From the NCBI GenBank assembly GCA_008694505.1, contig VZDJ01000063.1, positions 5,541,468 through 5,605,467 on the forward strand: a stretch of DNA of 64,000 bases, written 5' to 3'. The first letter of the stretch is position 1; each line of letters begins with the position of its first letter. The notes under the pieces were generated by a model. It ran no database searches, was not told the DNA's origin, and was given only the letters and a program-made list of their open reading frames with translations. This document shows positions 23,186-35,696 of this stretch, piece after piece. The translations under genes were made by a program, and so were the position numbers. Origin of the DNA: Cyanoderma ruficeps. Its lineage: Eukaryota > Chordata > Aves > Passeriformes > Timaliidae.

Positions 23186-25479
23186 GGGGTACTCAGGGTG
23201 TCCCTGCTCCCCACGGCTGGTGCCTTCACACCTCTCTGTGCTCAGAGCCCTGGGCAACCTCATGGTGAGCGACAGCCCTCTGCCACAGGGCAGGACACAG
23301 CCTCCTCTGGCAGCACACACAGCTCTTGTTCAGGGCTGAATCAACCCAGCCAGGCCAGAGAATTCCATTTAAAGCCACAAACAGTGCCTTTAAATCAAGG
23401 TAATGCTGGTTTGTGCAGCCAGGAGCTGTCTCTCCTCGCCACAGTTACCCAGCTAACAGGATCATTGACGTCCTCCTATCAAGGACGCTTTGTTCCCACC
23501 AAATGGGAACTGTTGGTCACCCTGCCCTGCAGAGCTTCACCCCTTCCCTCCCCACCTGCCTTCAGGGGTGGCTCAGAGCAGAGCTGTGGATGTGAAAGCA
23601 CAGCAGAAGAGGCACAAGCGGCGGGGACAGCTGGATCCAGGCCCTGCAATCCCATCCCGAGCGTGGCTCCGGCGCTCTCCCCACAGCTCGTTCCCCCTTC
23701 ACTGCCTGCCAACCACCAGCAGCTTCTGCTCTTCCTGCTTGCAAGTCAAACTCTTGAAAATTGAGGAACAGAGGAAAAATATTTGCTCGTTATCCAACCA
23801 ATTAGTTGGTGGTAAAGACAGCAAACAGAAGCGAAGTCTCCGAAGCACCACATTTTTCTTTTAAGTGCTGTAAGCAGCTAATGACTCCGCAGAGCTCTGG
23901 GAAAACAGATTGGGAGCTCCAGCGTTTTTGAAAATGTGAAAATAATCTGGAGCTCGCTGTGTTGTTTAGGTCTGAAAAGAAAAGCTTTGGGAAAGACATC
24001 CCAAAAGCTTTCCTCTTTTCTTCCCCCCACAGACCTTGGTAACATCCAGCAGCCTCTGCAGGTACCACATGCACCTTTTCACCTGTTAAATAAGGGGAGC
24101 ATTGATGTTCCCTGGGGGACAGGATCACCAATGCCCCCAAGGATAAGGAAAGGGTTCTCCTGCTGCCCAGGCTCCATCTCAGGGAGGAAGGTAAATGAAA
24201 ACACACTTCAAACTCACCAAACTCCCGATACCACCACTGTCACAAGGGTTGAAAAATACCGTGAGCACACTGCAGCACCTAATTCCCAGGAGAAAATTTG
24301 CTGTGGGCTCATTATTGGTAATTCAATGTATTCAAGTTATTCAACTTCATAACCAGATCCAGATTGGATGCCACAAACCCCCACGCTTTTCCCCCAGGTC
24401 CTGACCAAAATGCACACCCAGCACAAACACGCCGGTAATCCTGATGACTTTGAATCATGGGCGTCGCACAGAAATCAAATTATTTATTTTACTATCCTCA
24501 TATCCCTCCCAAGCTGCTTCTGTCCCAAAATTGCCTCTTACATTTTCTGTATACAGATAGTAATAACTAAAATAACCATGTGGATGGATATCACGAACCT
24601 GGAAGGTAATAAGAGGCAATGACTCCAGTGACTGAAATGAAGGAGAAAGACAGTTAATGAAATAGAGATGCCTTCCAACAGCTTTTAAATCAATTCACAG
24701 AGGCAATTTAAACAGCCCATCCTGCCATGATGTTTAAAATATGTCAATTCTGCTACTTTTTCCCCATTTCCCTTTTTGGCTGAGTTTCTTTCAGTTTTCC
24801 CTTTTGGTTTAAAAAAAAAAAAAAAGGAGGGGGATAATATAGAAAAACTCACCTTCTTGGCTTCACAGCTTGAGCTTGCAAAAAGACAAAAATCTACTTG
24901 AACACGAGTGAAGTAACTCCAATGACAGAGTGCCCTGGTTAGAAAATTCCTAATAAATCACCAAAACCAATTGCTGCTCCAATGCCACATTTGACAAATT
25001 GAAAATAAATTGCATCAATTGCATGGGAGCCAGGAGAGCCCAGTTCAATATTTTCTCCCTAATACATCTACAGGTGGTGTTGGGGGGGACATTTCTGTTA
25101 TTTATTTATTTTTCACCCCGATCGATGCCGTGTTCTTTTCCGATACACCCTGCTCGGTGCTGGCCAGTAAATATTCATCTCTTCCTTTAATTAATGTGTG
25201 ATCAGGAATAGCCAAACACTGCATTTCCCCTCCTGCACAGGGCGGGCATCAAGGTGGTCAAACTCACACAACGAAATGATTTGAAATCTGAAGTTTTTTG
25301 CTCAGACACTCTTCACACATCCCGCTCCTAAACACAAGCTCCCTTATCTCAGCTCCCACCAAAATCACGGGGAAGGCCAACATCTTCTCCTCAACAGGTT
25401 TTTGAGGAGCGTTTTTCTTCACCTGTATGGCATTAATGAAAACTAAAATGGCTATAAGCTGAAATAATCTAGAAGAGGA
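23186..25479. other. Unique noncoding DNA, AT-rich from about 24.2 kb
   Basis: No gene is seen. There is a 15-base A run at 24811-24825. A block at about 24400-24660 and another at 24960-25220 are AT-rich, repeat-free and could be conserved. Short splice-like pairs occur but without coding support. Confidence 0.45.
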
Positions 25480-25720
25480 GAGATTTCAATACTGGGCAGG
25501 AATTCTTCCTTGGGAGGGTGATGATGCCCTGGCACAGGGTACCCAGAGCAGCTGTGGCTGCCCCTGGATCCCTGGCAGTGCCCAAGGCCAGGTTGGACAT
25601 TGGGGCTTGGAGCAGCCTGGGACAGTGGAAGGTGTCCCTGCCCATGGCAGGGGTGGCACTGGATGGGCTATAGGGTCCCTTCCCACCCAGTCCATTCTGG
25701 ATTCCATGATTCCCACATGT
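25480..25720 (+). mobile_element. CR1 LINE 3' fragment, about 240 bp
   Basis: Plus-strand CR1 beginning in the gggcaggaattcttccttgg block. It runs through agagcagctgtggctgcccc, ggaaggtgtccctgcccatg and agggtcccttcccacccag to the 3' end tggattccatgattcc. It is truncated at about the same CR1 position as several other copies here. Confidence 0.94.
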
Positions 25721-27714
25721 ACAATTCTGCTGCATTTCTACAGCTCCAACAGGTCCCAGCAAAGTCAGATTGTGGAGTCTGCCCACTCCATCATAAAATT
25801 CTCACTTCAAAGCACAGCCTATGCAGGATTTCCAGCTAAGGCCAGGCGAAAAAAGGACAAAATGGGGATTGTGGTTATATAAAAACACCTCTGATCCTCC
25901 TGTGAAACCTCTCTGCAGACAGGGATGCAGCAATTGGAAGATTGTTGTCAGATAACACCATCTCTGACTAAATTAAGCATTGCCAGGTTAAGGCCACTAA
26001 AGCCTTCCCTGTGCATTGCACCACTTCATCCCAGGATCTCCAGCCCACACACCCGGCAGAGCTCCTTTCATCAGGTAGTGTTTAATACCAGCATCTCTCC
26101 TTAGGTCTTATTTTGCTTCCCATTACTCTGAGAGAGGGTTTTTTTTTCCTGGAGCTCACCACAACCAGCTCAGCTCCTTCGGTGAGTTCTGTCCACCCTG
26201 TGAGGGCATGACCTGCTGGAAATCCAAATGTGCCGTGACTATGTAATTAAGCCTCTGTAATTAAATTCTCTTATAAAGCAAATGCAGCAGAGCCACCTCC
26301 TTCTCCTCACTGCGTGACCCAGCAGGACCATGGAAATAAGGCTGGGCCTGCTCTGGCTTACCTGGCAGCCTGGAGACAAATGACACAGGGGACAGTGCCA
26401 CCACAAACTGCTCCCTGAGGGCAATTCCCCAACACTTTCTACCCTCCCTATCCACCTGCACACCCAAGGCTGTTCCCAATGCCAGGAAAAGGTTTTTTTG
26501 CCAAGGTGCAAGGGCTTTTCCAAGATTAAAATAAGGCATTTTCATGGTCCACCAAAACCACCTGTCCCTGTCCCAACGCACTCAGGCTCTGGAGATACTC
26601 ATTAGTGATTTTAGCAGCAGGCAAACCCAGGGAAAATATATTTTCCCCATTAAATTCAGTCTTGGAAACGACAGAAAATGTTGGCTCTGATTTCAGCTAG
26701 GGAAAAGCAGAAGCACCAAGCAGCCCTGCTGTCCCCCATCCCTCCTCGACCATCCCTGCAGAACAAACAAACAAAGCCTGTGAGCCCGGGAGGACATCTG
26801 GCCCTGGGAGCTCCAGCCCAAACAGTTACAGCCTGGCACAGACAGAGGCAGGGAATGCAGAGTCTCATGGGAGGTGTCACAGAGCCTTAATTACATGTTG
26901 TGGGTAACACAGCCCCCCACACAGCGGGGTCTGTGTCTATCCACGTCTCTGAGAGATCTCCTACAACCTTCAGAGACACAAACCCTGTATTCCATATAGA
27001 CATCTGCAAACATCTCATTCCTGAGCGGAATTGCTGCTGTTAGGAACAGTTTCTAACGGTGCTGAGAGCAGTGATGCTGCTAAGTCAGTGCCTGTTGCCC
27101 AGCTGCCAAATCCAGAGCCCAAAATCCCCTCCTGCACCTCCAGCCTCAGCCCCCGTGCTGCTGTCCTATGGCACAGGGGGTTGGAGATTTGGGAGGAAGC
27201 CCAGCCTGCCTTCCCCAGCTTAGCACATTGTGTGGTTGCTAATTTGTGCAATTATTAACTGGGAGCAAGTAGCAAATGGGATATTTGGGGGTTACGAGGA
27301 ACTTTTGGGCCATTTGTTGCTCTGCCCTAAGGAAAGCGACAAGTGGCCATATCACCCTGAGGGGCGCAGGGATTAATTCGGGTCAAATGGCTCCACTGTT
27401 GACCCAGAGGAGTTCCATCACGGGAAAAGCAGATCCCACACTGCCAGAGGATGGTCTGGAACAGGGATATCTGCTCCCTCCATCACCCCCACCAGGCACT
27501 GGTGAGACAACGCCCTGCTAGAAATTCCAACCCCATCCCAAGGAAACAAAAAAGGAACTTTGAGATTTGACACAAACCCAAACTGAGCCCCTGGAGAGAG
27601 GACTGGAAGAAAAGACCATTCCAGCAAAGGGCTTTGGCATTACTACAGTTCACAGTCCAAGAGAAGTGGGCTTTGCCACGGCCCTGCTCTAAAGCTGTGC
27701 CTCCTGCATTAAGG
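25721..27714. other. Unique noncoding sequence, no gene seen
   Basis: No repeats beyond short homopolymers (poly-T near 26139). No convincing exon. Composition alternates between AT-rich and moderately GC-rich segments. Confidence 0.45.
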
Positions 27715-27804
27715 GAAGCATAATTCAGAGTCGCCAAATCCCAGGCAACAAGCCCAGGCAATTGTGTTTGTGTCTCTACTCAGGGTAAGAAATTAGTTAT
27801 CTGC
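27715..27804. repeat. 90-bp dispersed duplicate, copy 2
   Basis: Same orientation as 22652-22741, from which it is offset by 5063 bases and differs at four positions. It is preceded by a short partly matching aagg, and followed by AT-rich sequence not present beside copy 1. The close match indicates a recent copying event or strong constraint. Confidence 0.9.
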
Positions 27805-29002
27805 CTAAAACAAGCAGGCAGTTTCCAATGCTGTATTTGTGTAATTTCCATGCCTCAATAATGTTTTATGTATTACGCTACTTATAAGCTAAAATGTACA
27901 TGCACGCTCCTGCAAATTTAGGTAAATTATGAATAAATTAAATCTTATCTAAATAAACAAGTGTCTTTTTGAACAGAAATGCGAGCTGTCATGAATATTT
28001 AAGTGGACAAGGATAAATCCTCTTCATACAGTGTTACTTCAAAGAGGATTTTAGAGCTTCCTGATTTTTAGTTAGGGGAAAGTAAAGAAAAGAAAAGAGG
28101 AGGGGAAGGAAACCTCGGGCCCAGCTATTCCCCAGAGAAATCACTATTGAGGAATCTGGCCCTGTGGGGAGAGGCAGCAAAAGCTCTTTTTTTTGGAGGC
28201 CTGTGAGCGGTTTTGTTGTTATTTTCGAGCAAAGAAAGGCTTGGAGGTTGGGTTTGCAGGAAGGAAAGTCGAGCAGAGCCAAGGTGTGGAGCCCGTGGAA
28301 AACCAGCGCAGGGAAAGGAGGAAAGGGAGACTTGGAGGACAAAGTCAGCATCGGGCACCACTGACGCATCTCTGCATCCAGCTCGTGCTGGGCCTGGAAA
28401 AGGGGATCCACAACTTTTCAGTGCAGTGCAGCACCTTATGAGAACTTTGGGCAGGCGGTGCAACCTCCAGGTTCACTGTTCTCAACTGCACAGGGGAGAT
28501 AAACATGCAAATAAGATGAGGCAGGAGATCGTGCGCCTTATCTGCCTGCCCGAGCCGATCCCTCCTAATTGCAGCTCCGGCGCTCCTCGCCCGGGTCTCA
28601 CCCGCGGCTCCAGGGGGCAAAGTGAGTCTTAATTAACTGAGTCTGTGAAGAGCTCCAAGATCCTCAGATAAAAGGTGTTATGGAAGGGCAGAGTGTTATC
28701 AGCTGGAAATAAACCCTGGATAATCTTCTCTCATCCAGAACTAGATGTCTCTAAATAATAACCCTGCGGCGCCGCAGCGGTCCCGATTAAAGCCCATCTG
28801 GTGCTCCAGCAGGAGCCATGCGGGAATCGGGAGGGCTGGGGGGCCAGGCAGCAGCTTCCCTTTGGTAACATCCACTGGCACGTCCATGTTCCCTCACTGT
28901 CCTTAACCTGGGAGTCCTAACTCCCGCTGATGGTCCAGGAATTCCCCACAGGGCGTCACGTTCGGAGAAGGGCACGCAGAGGACGTTCAGCTGGAAAGGG
29001 AA
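27805..29002. other. Noncoding: AT-rich block, then GC/CpG-rich block
   Basis: From 27805 to about 28040 the sequence is AT-rich and looks conserved (cctcaataatgttttatg, taaattatgaataaatta). From about 28540 to 28990 it is GC- and CpG-rich, including a 14-bp perfect palindrome ctgcggcgccgcag near 28763. A CpG-island-like promoter or enhancer is possible, but no transcript start can be shown. Confidence 0.4.
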
Positions 29003-29283
29003 CCACCACTGGCACAGAAAAACTGGAGAAGGTTGTTTTACACATTGTCAGGGAGAAATACTTCAGGATTTTACCTGGTAAATTGGAGGAAGTGTAGACA
29101 TTTTTATTCGGAGGAAGAAAAAGGACAAAAAAAAGGAATAAAGGACCTGGGAGGAAGGCCACCACTGGCACAGAAAAACTGGAGAACGTTGTTTTATGTG
29201 TTCTTGGGGAGAAATGCTCCAGGACTTTACCTGGCAAATTGGAGGAAGTGTAGACATTTTTATTCGGAGGAAGAAAAAAAACA
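29003..29283. repeat. 156-bp tandem duplication
   Basis: The sequence starting ccaccactggcacagaaaaa at 29003 starts again at 29159. It remains alignable to the ggaggaagaaaaa run that ends near 29283, so the second copy lacks the last 30 bases or so. Differences are scattered (acacattgtcagg against atgtgttcttggg), suggesting an old event. Confidence 0.92.
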
Positions 29284-32200
29284 ACCAACGAGGAACAAAG
29301 TATCTGGTTGGGTGGATTCTGCTGTAGGACGTGGAGGTTTTCCTGCATTCAGGTTGGGTCTAAAGCACTGAAGGGCTGAAGCTGTTTGCTCTCAGGCCAT
29401 GGGAAATGCTCTGTGAGATTTCAGCCCTGCTCCCACCTAAAACATGGCACCGCCTCTCCGCAGGATGAGCCTGGCAGGGAGCTCCTCACAGAGCCAAAGG
29501 TGGCACAACCAGCCCAGATGCCGATGCCAAGAGCCAGAACAAGAACTCCTTCCCCCAGTGCCAAAGTGGGACACATCAGTGGAATTATCTGGGTACTTCC
29601 CCACCAACTCCACCCATCCCGAGGGAGTTTGGCCCTGATCTGCTGCCCCATCCCAGTGAAGACCCTTCCCTTCGCACCTGGGGGGCCTGGCAGCTGATTC
29701 CTCTCCCTGATGACAAATCCACCTCCTCAAAAGCAGGGACTCTCCTGGCAAGAGAGCTTCAGGCACTTACTTGTCCATGACATTCCCACCTGCCCGTCAC
29801 CAGGGCAGCTTGGGAAACAGCAGTCAGTAGGGAGAAACCAAAAATGCCCCTAATGAGCCTGTTCAGAGCACACTGGGGTTGGATTTGTTAAGTGAGCAGT
29901 AGCGCTATCGTTTCAAGGTGTAAATGAACAATCTGCCTTCATAACGAATGTGTGTGTTATTAGGAGATAATGGCAGTGGCAGTGGAACATGCAAAGCCAC
30001 TAAGGCCATTTCAGGCTGAGAAACAGCAGCAGGAGACACTTAATGAGCTGCAAAGACATTGCTGGGAGCACAGCCTGCCTCTGAGAGGGGCCTCCTGCAG
30101 CCAACCATCACATCAAATCACCACCGACACGTCACTTGTCCTTCCAAACGGCATCTCCAAACCCTGCTCTGTCCTCTCCTGGCCCTCCTCTTCCTCACCC
30201 CCTCTACCTTTCCCCCATGGGGTCACTCAGCCCAGGCCTGGATCTTGCCGTGAGAGGGACCAGAGGCTGATGAAGCCTGGGGAAACAAAGTCCTTGTGTG
30301 ACCAACGTGTCCCCAGCTGGCAGTGGAGGGGCAGCAGGAAGCACTTCCCAAAGGAATTGCTGCCCTCCCTCGCCATACAGATGGTCCTACACAGATTTTC
30401 TCATCTTTCAAATTTTGAAGGAGTCAGGGAGGAAAAGAGGAGGGGAAAGAAAAGGTCTATAAGGTCTGTTGGCTTGTCAGATTTTAACCTTTAAATCAAA
30501 AGCAATTTTTGGAGTCGTACAAGAGTGAAAAGGCTTATGAAATCGGAGCAGTATTTTTCTTCCTTATCGGTGCATCCTGCATTTTCCCAAGTCAGATGGA
30601 TCAGTTTTGGCCTGAGACCAGAGCCTTGGAACACAAAAGCAGAGGTCACCACCTCATCCCAGCCTCCCGGGGAAGTTGTTGAGTTTTGCCCTTCCTGAAG
30701 GAGCTGCAAGAGTCATTTACGAAGGCACTTGGTGGCCTCCCACCTGCGCTGTTGCAATTCCACGCTAATGAGTCAGTCCCAGTGCTCCTGCAGCCCCTGG
30801 GGAAACAATCTCATCCTCGTTCCAGCTCAGCTCTTTATGAAGGCATAATTACAGTTCTAGCTGAGGATTTCAGCCCGGGATACTCATCTTCAGTCCCATT
30901 TGCTGCCGTTCCCAGGAGAAGATCCCAGCACGTGCCTGGTAACAGCAGCCCAGAGCCAGCCCTGCAAATCCCTGCCCTGGGCAGCCAAGGGGCTCCCGAG
31001 CCACCCTTGGGGACACTCCCAGCAGTGGGATTTGAGCTCGGCCAGGCAGCACAGGGCCATCCTCCAAAGGGAAAACAAACTGTTGTGGTGAGAGGAGATA
31101 CAAGAGCACCTCTGAACTTCCCTGAACACTCCTCATCAGCCAGGCAAGGCTTCACATTCCCATTAACTCCCTGCAACCTCACGGAGGAGGGACCAGGGCT
31201 GGCAGTGTTGGGTTTGCTCAGCCCCTATTCCCTTCGGAGGGGTTGAGGGCTCCCACTTCCAGCTCTCCATGCAGCCCTGGTAATTCCATCCCTAAGCCCC
31301 AGGGAAGAGCAGTGTGACAGTAAAAATGCTGACACGGCTGTAGTAAGGGAGCAGCACGTGCTGTGTTCGCTCTGGAAAGGTGTTCTATAGCTTCTCTTGC
31401 CCACTCTTGTCCCCCCATGACATTTAATCCATCAAACTAAGTTGGAAGCAAGCCTGGAGAGGGGGGACAAAAAAAAAATTCCCAACCCAAACCCTCTAAG
31501 ATGTGTCCCATTTAGCATCCTCACAGCTTCCAACAACAACAAATTTACAGCGGAGAGAGGGAGGGTGAGGGAAGATGAATGAAATTGCCTAAGAGAGGGA
31601 AATGAGCAAACCCAAAAAAGCAATGCCTTTATTTAAAAATATATAGTTGAGAAGTCTAATCACAGAGCATTCAGCTGTGAGGTCTATCCATTATCAAGAG
31701 ACTGACAACACACACCAGTAGCCAGTCAGGGAACGTTACTTAATAAATCAAAGCTGACAAGCGCTCCCAAACTGATATAAAAATGCTCTTTAATGTCTGT
31801 GACCTGCATAAGTTTTATTCATTTTACTTTCTAAAATAATAGATGAATAGCAATCGAAAACAATCTATTCTGCTCAAGTAGGCATCATACATCTTTATTT
31901 TTCAAGTGGTTATGGGAAAGAAAGAGCAGTCCCTGGGTGTGGAGGCACAGGGCAGGGCCGTGCGTGCCACGGGCACCTCTGAGGTAAATTATCCTTCCAG
32001 CTGTTTCTCTGCCCCCCCGCGCTGCTTCTCCTTTCCTGAGCAGTCAGCAGCGATTGATGTGAATGTTATTGACATGTTGGAGGGGCTGGAGGATGCTCAG
32101 CCCCACAGCTGGGCTGGGCCAGGCCCCACGTGCCCAGTGCACGCCTGACGCCTGCCCGTGCACTCGGCTTGGCACAGAACTCCTTGGAAATCTCCAGGCT

Positions 32201-33414
32201 CGGCATTCCGAGTCCTCATCCATCCTGCAGCTCCCCTGCAGCCCCTGATTCCACAGTGCTCCTGTGAGCCTGCATCCCTGACAGTGACAGGAGCTTTTAC
32301 ATTCTACATTTCAGTGTGAACCGGGGTTTTAGGAAGCAAGGAGCGTCCATGAGAACCTCGGTGACCATCACGCCTCCAAAAAGCAGAAGCTGCCAAGGGA
32401 AGGTGCCCTGACAGCCAGAAATGTTGCTTCCAAAAATTAGCTGTGGCTGCTTTTGGAATCAGCCCAGACTCCCTGATAACTCAGACCATCAGCTTCCCTG
32501 CAGGGTGGTTGTTTAAAAAGCAAAATAAAACAAAAGGAAGCAGTTTCTCCACTGCTCTCAGTTTCCATCAAATGATGATCTTTCAGGAAAAAGAGGATTG
32601 AAATTGCTGTGTGTGTGTCACCTCCCTCCCCCCCCCCCACCACCTCTCAGCTTTCAGAAGAAATAAGGTTTGATCTTTTCAAATGGAAATTAAGCAATTT
32701 GCAAAATATGTATTTTGGCATTTCGGCAACTTGGCTTTCAAAACAAACTGGGGGTTTATTGATTCTGTGAACCACCACCAGAGTTATCTGCAGACCATAA
32801 TTTTCAGCTTTAATGAGAAAAGCAGCTTTTCATTTGGAATAACAAGTGTCCTGCTCTTGTGTTTTGGCCCGTGCCCTCCTCTCCCATCAGTGCCTGGCAG
32901 CCAGGGACCTGGTGGAGCCCAGGCATGGATGGATGCTCCCAACATCCCAATCCAAAAACCCAGCATGAGGCGGAAGGGAACCTTCCCTTGATTTTTAATC
33001 AGCCTTAATTCACACAGTGGCTACAAAGTGGTTGGGAGGACTGGTCAGGCATAAATCACGATCCTTCCCTGCAAGTTTAATCAACTTCCAACTGAACCAA
33101 GCACCTTTCTGGTGATGAAAAGGACCATAAAACCATGGAGAGCGATATCCTGCGTGTTATTGCTTCCATGGCCTTAGGTCTGGGAGCAGCAGTGCCATAA
33201 CCCTGTCGGGAGCATCTTCCATCATCTCGGCACCGATAAACATTCATCACTCCCTGTTCTTCCACGGGGGAAGGGATTTGCAAGCTGCTTTCCATCTTCT
33301 GAGTGCCCCAGCAGGTGTCCCCCAGAGAGGGAACACCCAGCCCTTTCCCAGCCATCGCTCCAGTTTGCACAGCTTTAGTGGGAAGTTGCCCTGCTTTGGG
33401 GAAGGACAGGCAGG
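29284..33414. other. Long unique noncoding stretch, conserved-like at 31.6-31.9 kb
   Basis: About 4 kb without CR1 or LTR. The block 31620-31890 is AT-rich and repeat-free (ccattatcaagagactgac, gaatagcaatcgaaaacaat) and strongly resembles a conserved noncoding element. A poly-C run lies at 32628-32639. Open frames of up to 186 codons have no domain or codon support. Confidence 0.5.
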
Positions 33415-33416
33415 AG

Positions 33417-33488
33417 AATCACAGAATCACAGAATCACAGAATCACAGAATCACAGAATCACAGAATCACAGAATCACAGAATCACAG
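33417..33488. repeat. CR1 terminal octamer array, nine copies
   Basis: Nine exact tandem copies of aatcacag run into the 3' end of the adjacent minus-strand CR1. CR1 elements normally end in only a few copies of this octamer, so here the tail has expanded into a pure microsatellite, either at insertion or by later slippage. Confidence 0.96.
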
Positions 33489-33715
33489 AATGTGGAGGTT
33501 GGAAGAGACCTTCAAGATCATCGATTCCAACCCAGCCCTAACACCTCAACTAGATCATGGTGTCAAGTGCCACATCCAGTCTCTTTTTAAACACATCCAA
33601 AGATGGTGAATCCACCACCTCCCTGGGCAAACTATTCCAATATTTAATCACTCTTTCAGTGAAAAACTTCTTCCTAATATCCAACCTGTATTTCCCTTGA
33701 CGCAGAGACATCACC
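33489..33715 (-). mobile_element. CR1 LINE fragment
   Basis: Minus-strand CR1 directly joined to the octamer array: gaggttggaagagaccttca, caagtgccacatccagtctc, caaagatggtgaatccacc, ccaatatttaatcactc and gtgaaaaacttcttcctaat. It ends at cccttgacgcagag. It is very similar to the 22.9-kb copy and looks comparatively young. Confidence 0.95.
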
Positions 33716-34144
33716 AGGGAAAATGTTCTATAAAACAGGAAGGGTGATTCTGCTTTTATACACCAGGAAAAACAAGGATAAGCTTCTTGCCACCTGTGGA
33801 ATGCCCAGTGCTCCAATAAAACCGTGTCCAGCAGACAGAAGGATCAGACTGGATGCAGGAGAGGAGGGAATGTACTGACCTTAAAATAACATCCAAAAGG
33901 AGGGGTTCGTGGTTCAGCAGGGAGACTGGGGTCTGTCCCAGCATTTGGGATATTACATCCTGCCCTTCCACAAATCCTACTGTGATCAAACATGTGAACA
34001 GGCGTGAGAACAGCAGAAAGAACAAACAAACAGACAAAACTAAAAAAAAAAAAAAAAAATGGGAATTATGCATGGCGGACCTCTGAGATGTGCCAACAGG
34101 GCTCCAGCAACCGGCTGCTCCCTGCTGATCCACAGCCCAGGAAA
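33716..34144. other. Noncoding sequence with an A-rich run
   Basis: It includes ctccaataaaaccgtgtcc near 33808, which looks like an LTR polyadenylation region but has no other support, and an A run at 34041-34058. No gene is seen. Confidence 0.35.
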
Positions 34145-34150
34145 TGAGGC

Positions 34151-34407
34151 TGCACGAGACAGGTGAGAGGCAGAGCTTTATTGAACATGATAACAGGAGA
34201 TATTTTACCTCCTGATTTACCTACTCCAGTTACTGAGCCATGGCAGGTTTGTTCCTGCACTGCCTTTCCCCACGGAGGCTCCTGCTCCATTCCCTGCTCG
34301 GGTGAGACATGAGGGTTCCAGCTGAGCCAGAGAAATCTGGGAAAGGCTGGGGAAGTGATTTGGCCACTCCAGATGGAGCCTGAGCAGGCTGAGAGGATGA
34401 CAGTGCA
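34151..34407 (-). mobile_element. LTR-like repeat, duplicated block copy 1
   Basis: This 257-base segment is matched base for base in length by 35697-35953, at about 95% identity by eye. On the minus strand it begins tgcactgtcatcc, carries caataaagctctgcctctc as a polyadenylation signal, and ends tctcgtgca, so the ends are a short inverted repeat (TGCAC/GTGCA). These are LTR features. Homology also extends some bases outside both ends, so the exact boundaries are uncertain. Confidence 0.65.
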
Positions 34408-34436
34408 GGGCATGAGCACCAGGCACATGAAAAGCC

Positions 34437-34620
34437 CAGGGTGCCCAGAGCAGCTGTGGCTGCTCCATCCCTGGAAGTGTCCAAGGCCAGGTTGGATGGG
34501 GCTGGGAGCAACCTGGGATACAGGAAGGTGTCCCTGCCCATGGCAGGGGTTGGAATAAGAGTTTTAAGGTCTTTTCCAACCCAAACCATTCTAGGATTCT
34601 GTGATTCCGTGAAATCCCAT
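34437..34620 (+). mobile_element. CR1 LINE 3' fragment beside duplicated block 1
   Basis: Plus-strand CR1 from cagggtgcccagagcagctg through gaagtgtccaaggccaggt and ggaaggtgtccctgcccatg to the 3' end ccattctaggattctgtgat. It starts about 30 bases to the right of the LTR-like segment. A CR1 truncated at nearly the same place also sits beside the second block. Confidence 0.93.
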
Positions 34621-35690
34621 TTCCCGTGAGCCCCAAAGCTGTGACCATGCTGGGAATTGGTTTGGGGACATTCCCTGTGGAGCAGCAGAGCTCAGCCTGG
34701 TTCCTGGCCACAAAACCGAGCAGGACGTTGGAAATGTATGGAATAAAGAGTTTCAGGGAAACAGAAAATATTTGTGCACGTCACCAATGCCAAACTGCTA
34801 ATGGAGTTTGCCTTGTTTTTCAAAAGCCAAACGTTTTACCGTCAGCACTTCTGAAATAAAGTAATTTGACATTTTGGAAATAAATTCCTTTTGATAGAGC
34901 ATTTTAAATTCAAATTACTCTAAAAACAGAACGCTAAAGCAAACATGAGGGTTAAATAGTCCCAAACCCCACAGAAGAACATTTTGCATAGTTTTACAAC
35001 AATCTGCTTCAGATTTTCCTTTGTGAGGAAAAAAAAAAAAAAGGCGAGCAAGAACTCCAGCGCTCCTGGCATGGTTTGACCTGAGTTATTAGTTTTTTCC
35101 TCCAAAGCTTTTGGCTCCGCCACAGCACTGATCCAGGCTCTATTTAGAGAGACTGACACAGGCAAACCTCCCGTGGTCAGTGCATCCCCTTTGCCCAGGC
35201 ATAAAAGAACCTATTTTCAGCCTGGCCCCATTAAGAGGGGCACGCCCCCCCTGCTCCACCTCCCACCCCAGACTCCTTCAATAGGAACATGAATATCAAT
35301 AAAGCATTAATGAGCAATTTTCCCAGCTTCACCGGCTCTTACTGGAAATAAACCCTGACATCTCTTATGTCATTGACTACCTCTCATCTCCCGGCTCGCC
35401 TGCCCTGACAGATCCCCAATAGAGCCTCCCTTCCTTCTCCTCTCAGAATAGCAGCCTTGCTCCACGGGCCTGGGGCCCTGTCTGGGCTTCAGATCCTGCT
35501 CGGGCCGGTCTCAGATGATCTGAACCCACGCCAAGGAATAGTCAAAGGACTTTCCCTTCTTCTGAAGTAACTGCTGGAGGGTTGGTGATGCTGCCCTGGC
35601 AGCAAGCAGGCCCTGAAAGGGAGAGGGAAGGAGGGAGACAGACACGGGAGATGCAGGTACCAGGTGGATATTAGGCACTGGCACAGGGAA
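34621..35690. other. Noncoding sequence between duplicated blocks
   Basis: No retroviral gene is recognisable between the two LTR-like blocks, although their direct orientation would allow a small provirus. An A run lies at 35029-35042. The part 35275-35420 (gaatatcaataaagcattaa) is AT-rich and could be conserved. Confidence 0.4.
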
Positions 35691-35696
35691 TGAGGC

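Noticed and set aside
24853..24874. 22-base microexon candidate on the minus strand (acceptor gtctttttgcaag, donor gtgagt)
   Set aside because: Too short to judge. One frame contains a stop, and no neighbouring exon is seen.
30686..31246. 186-codon plus-strand open frame
   Set aside because: Proline- and serine-rich with no domain. Several frames on the opposite strand overlap it.
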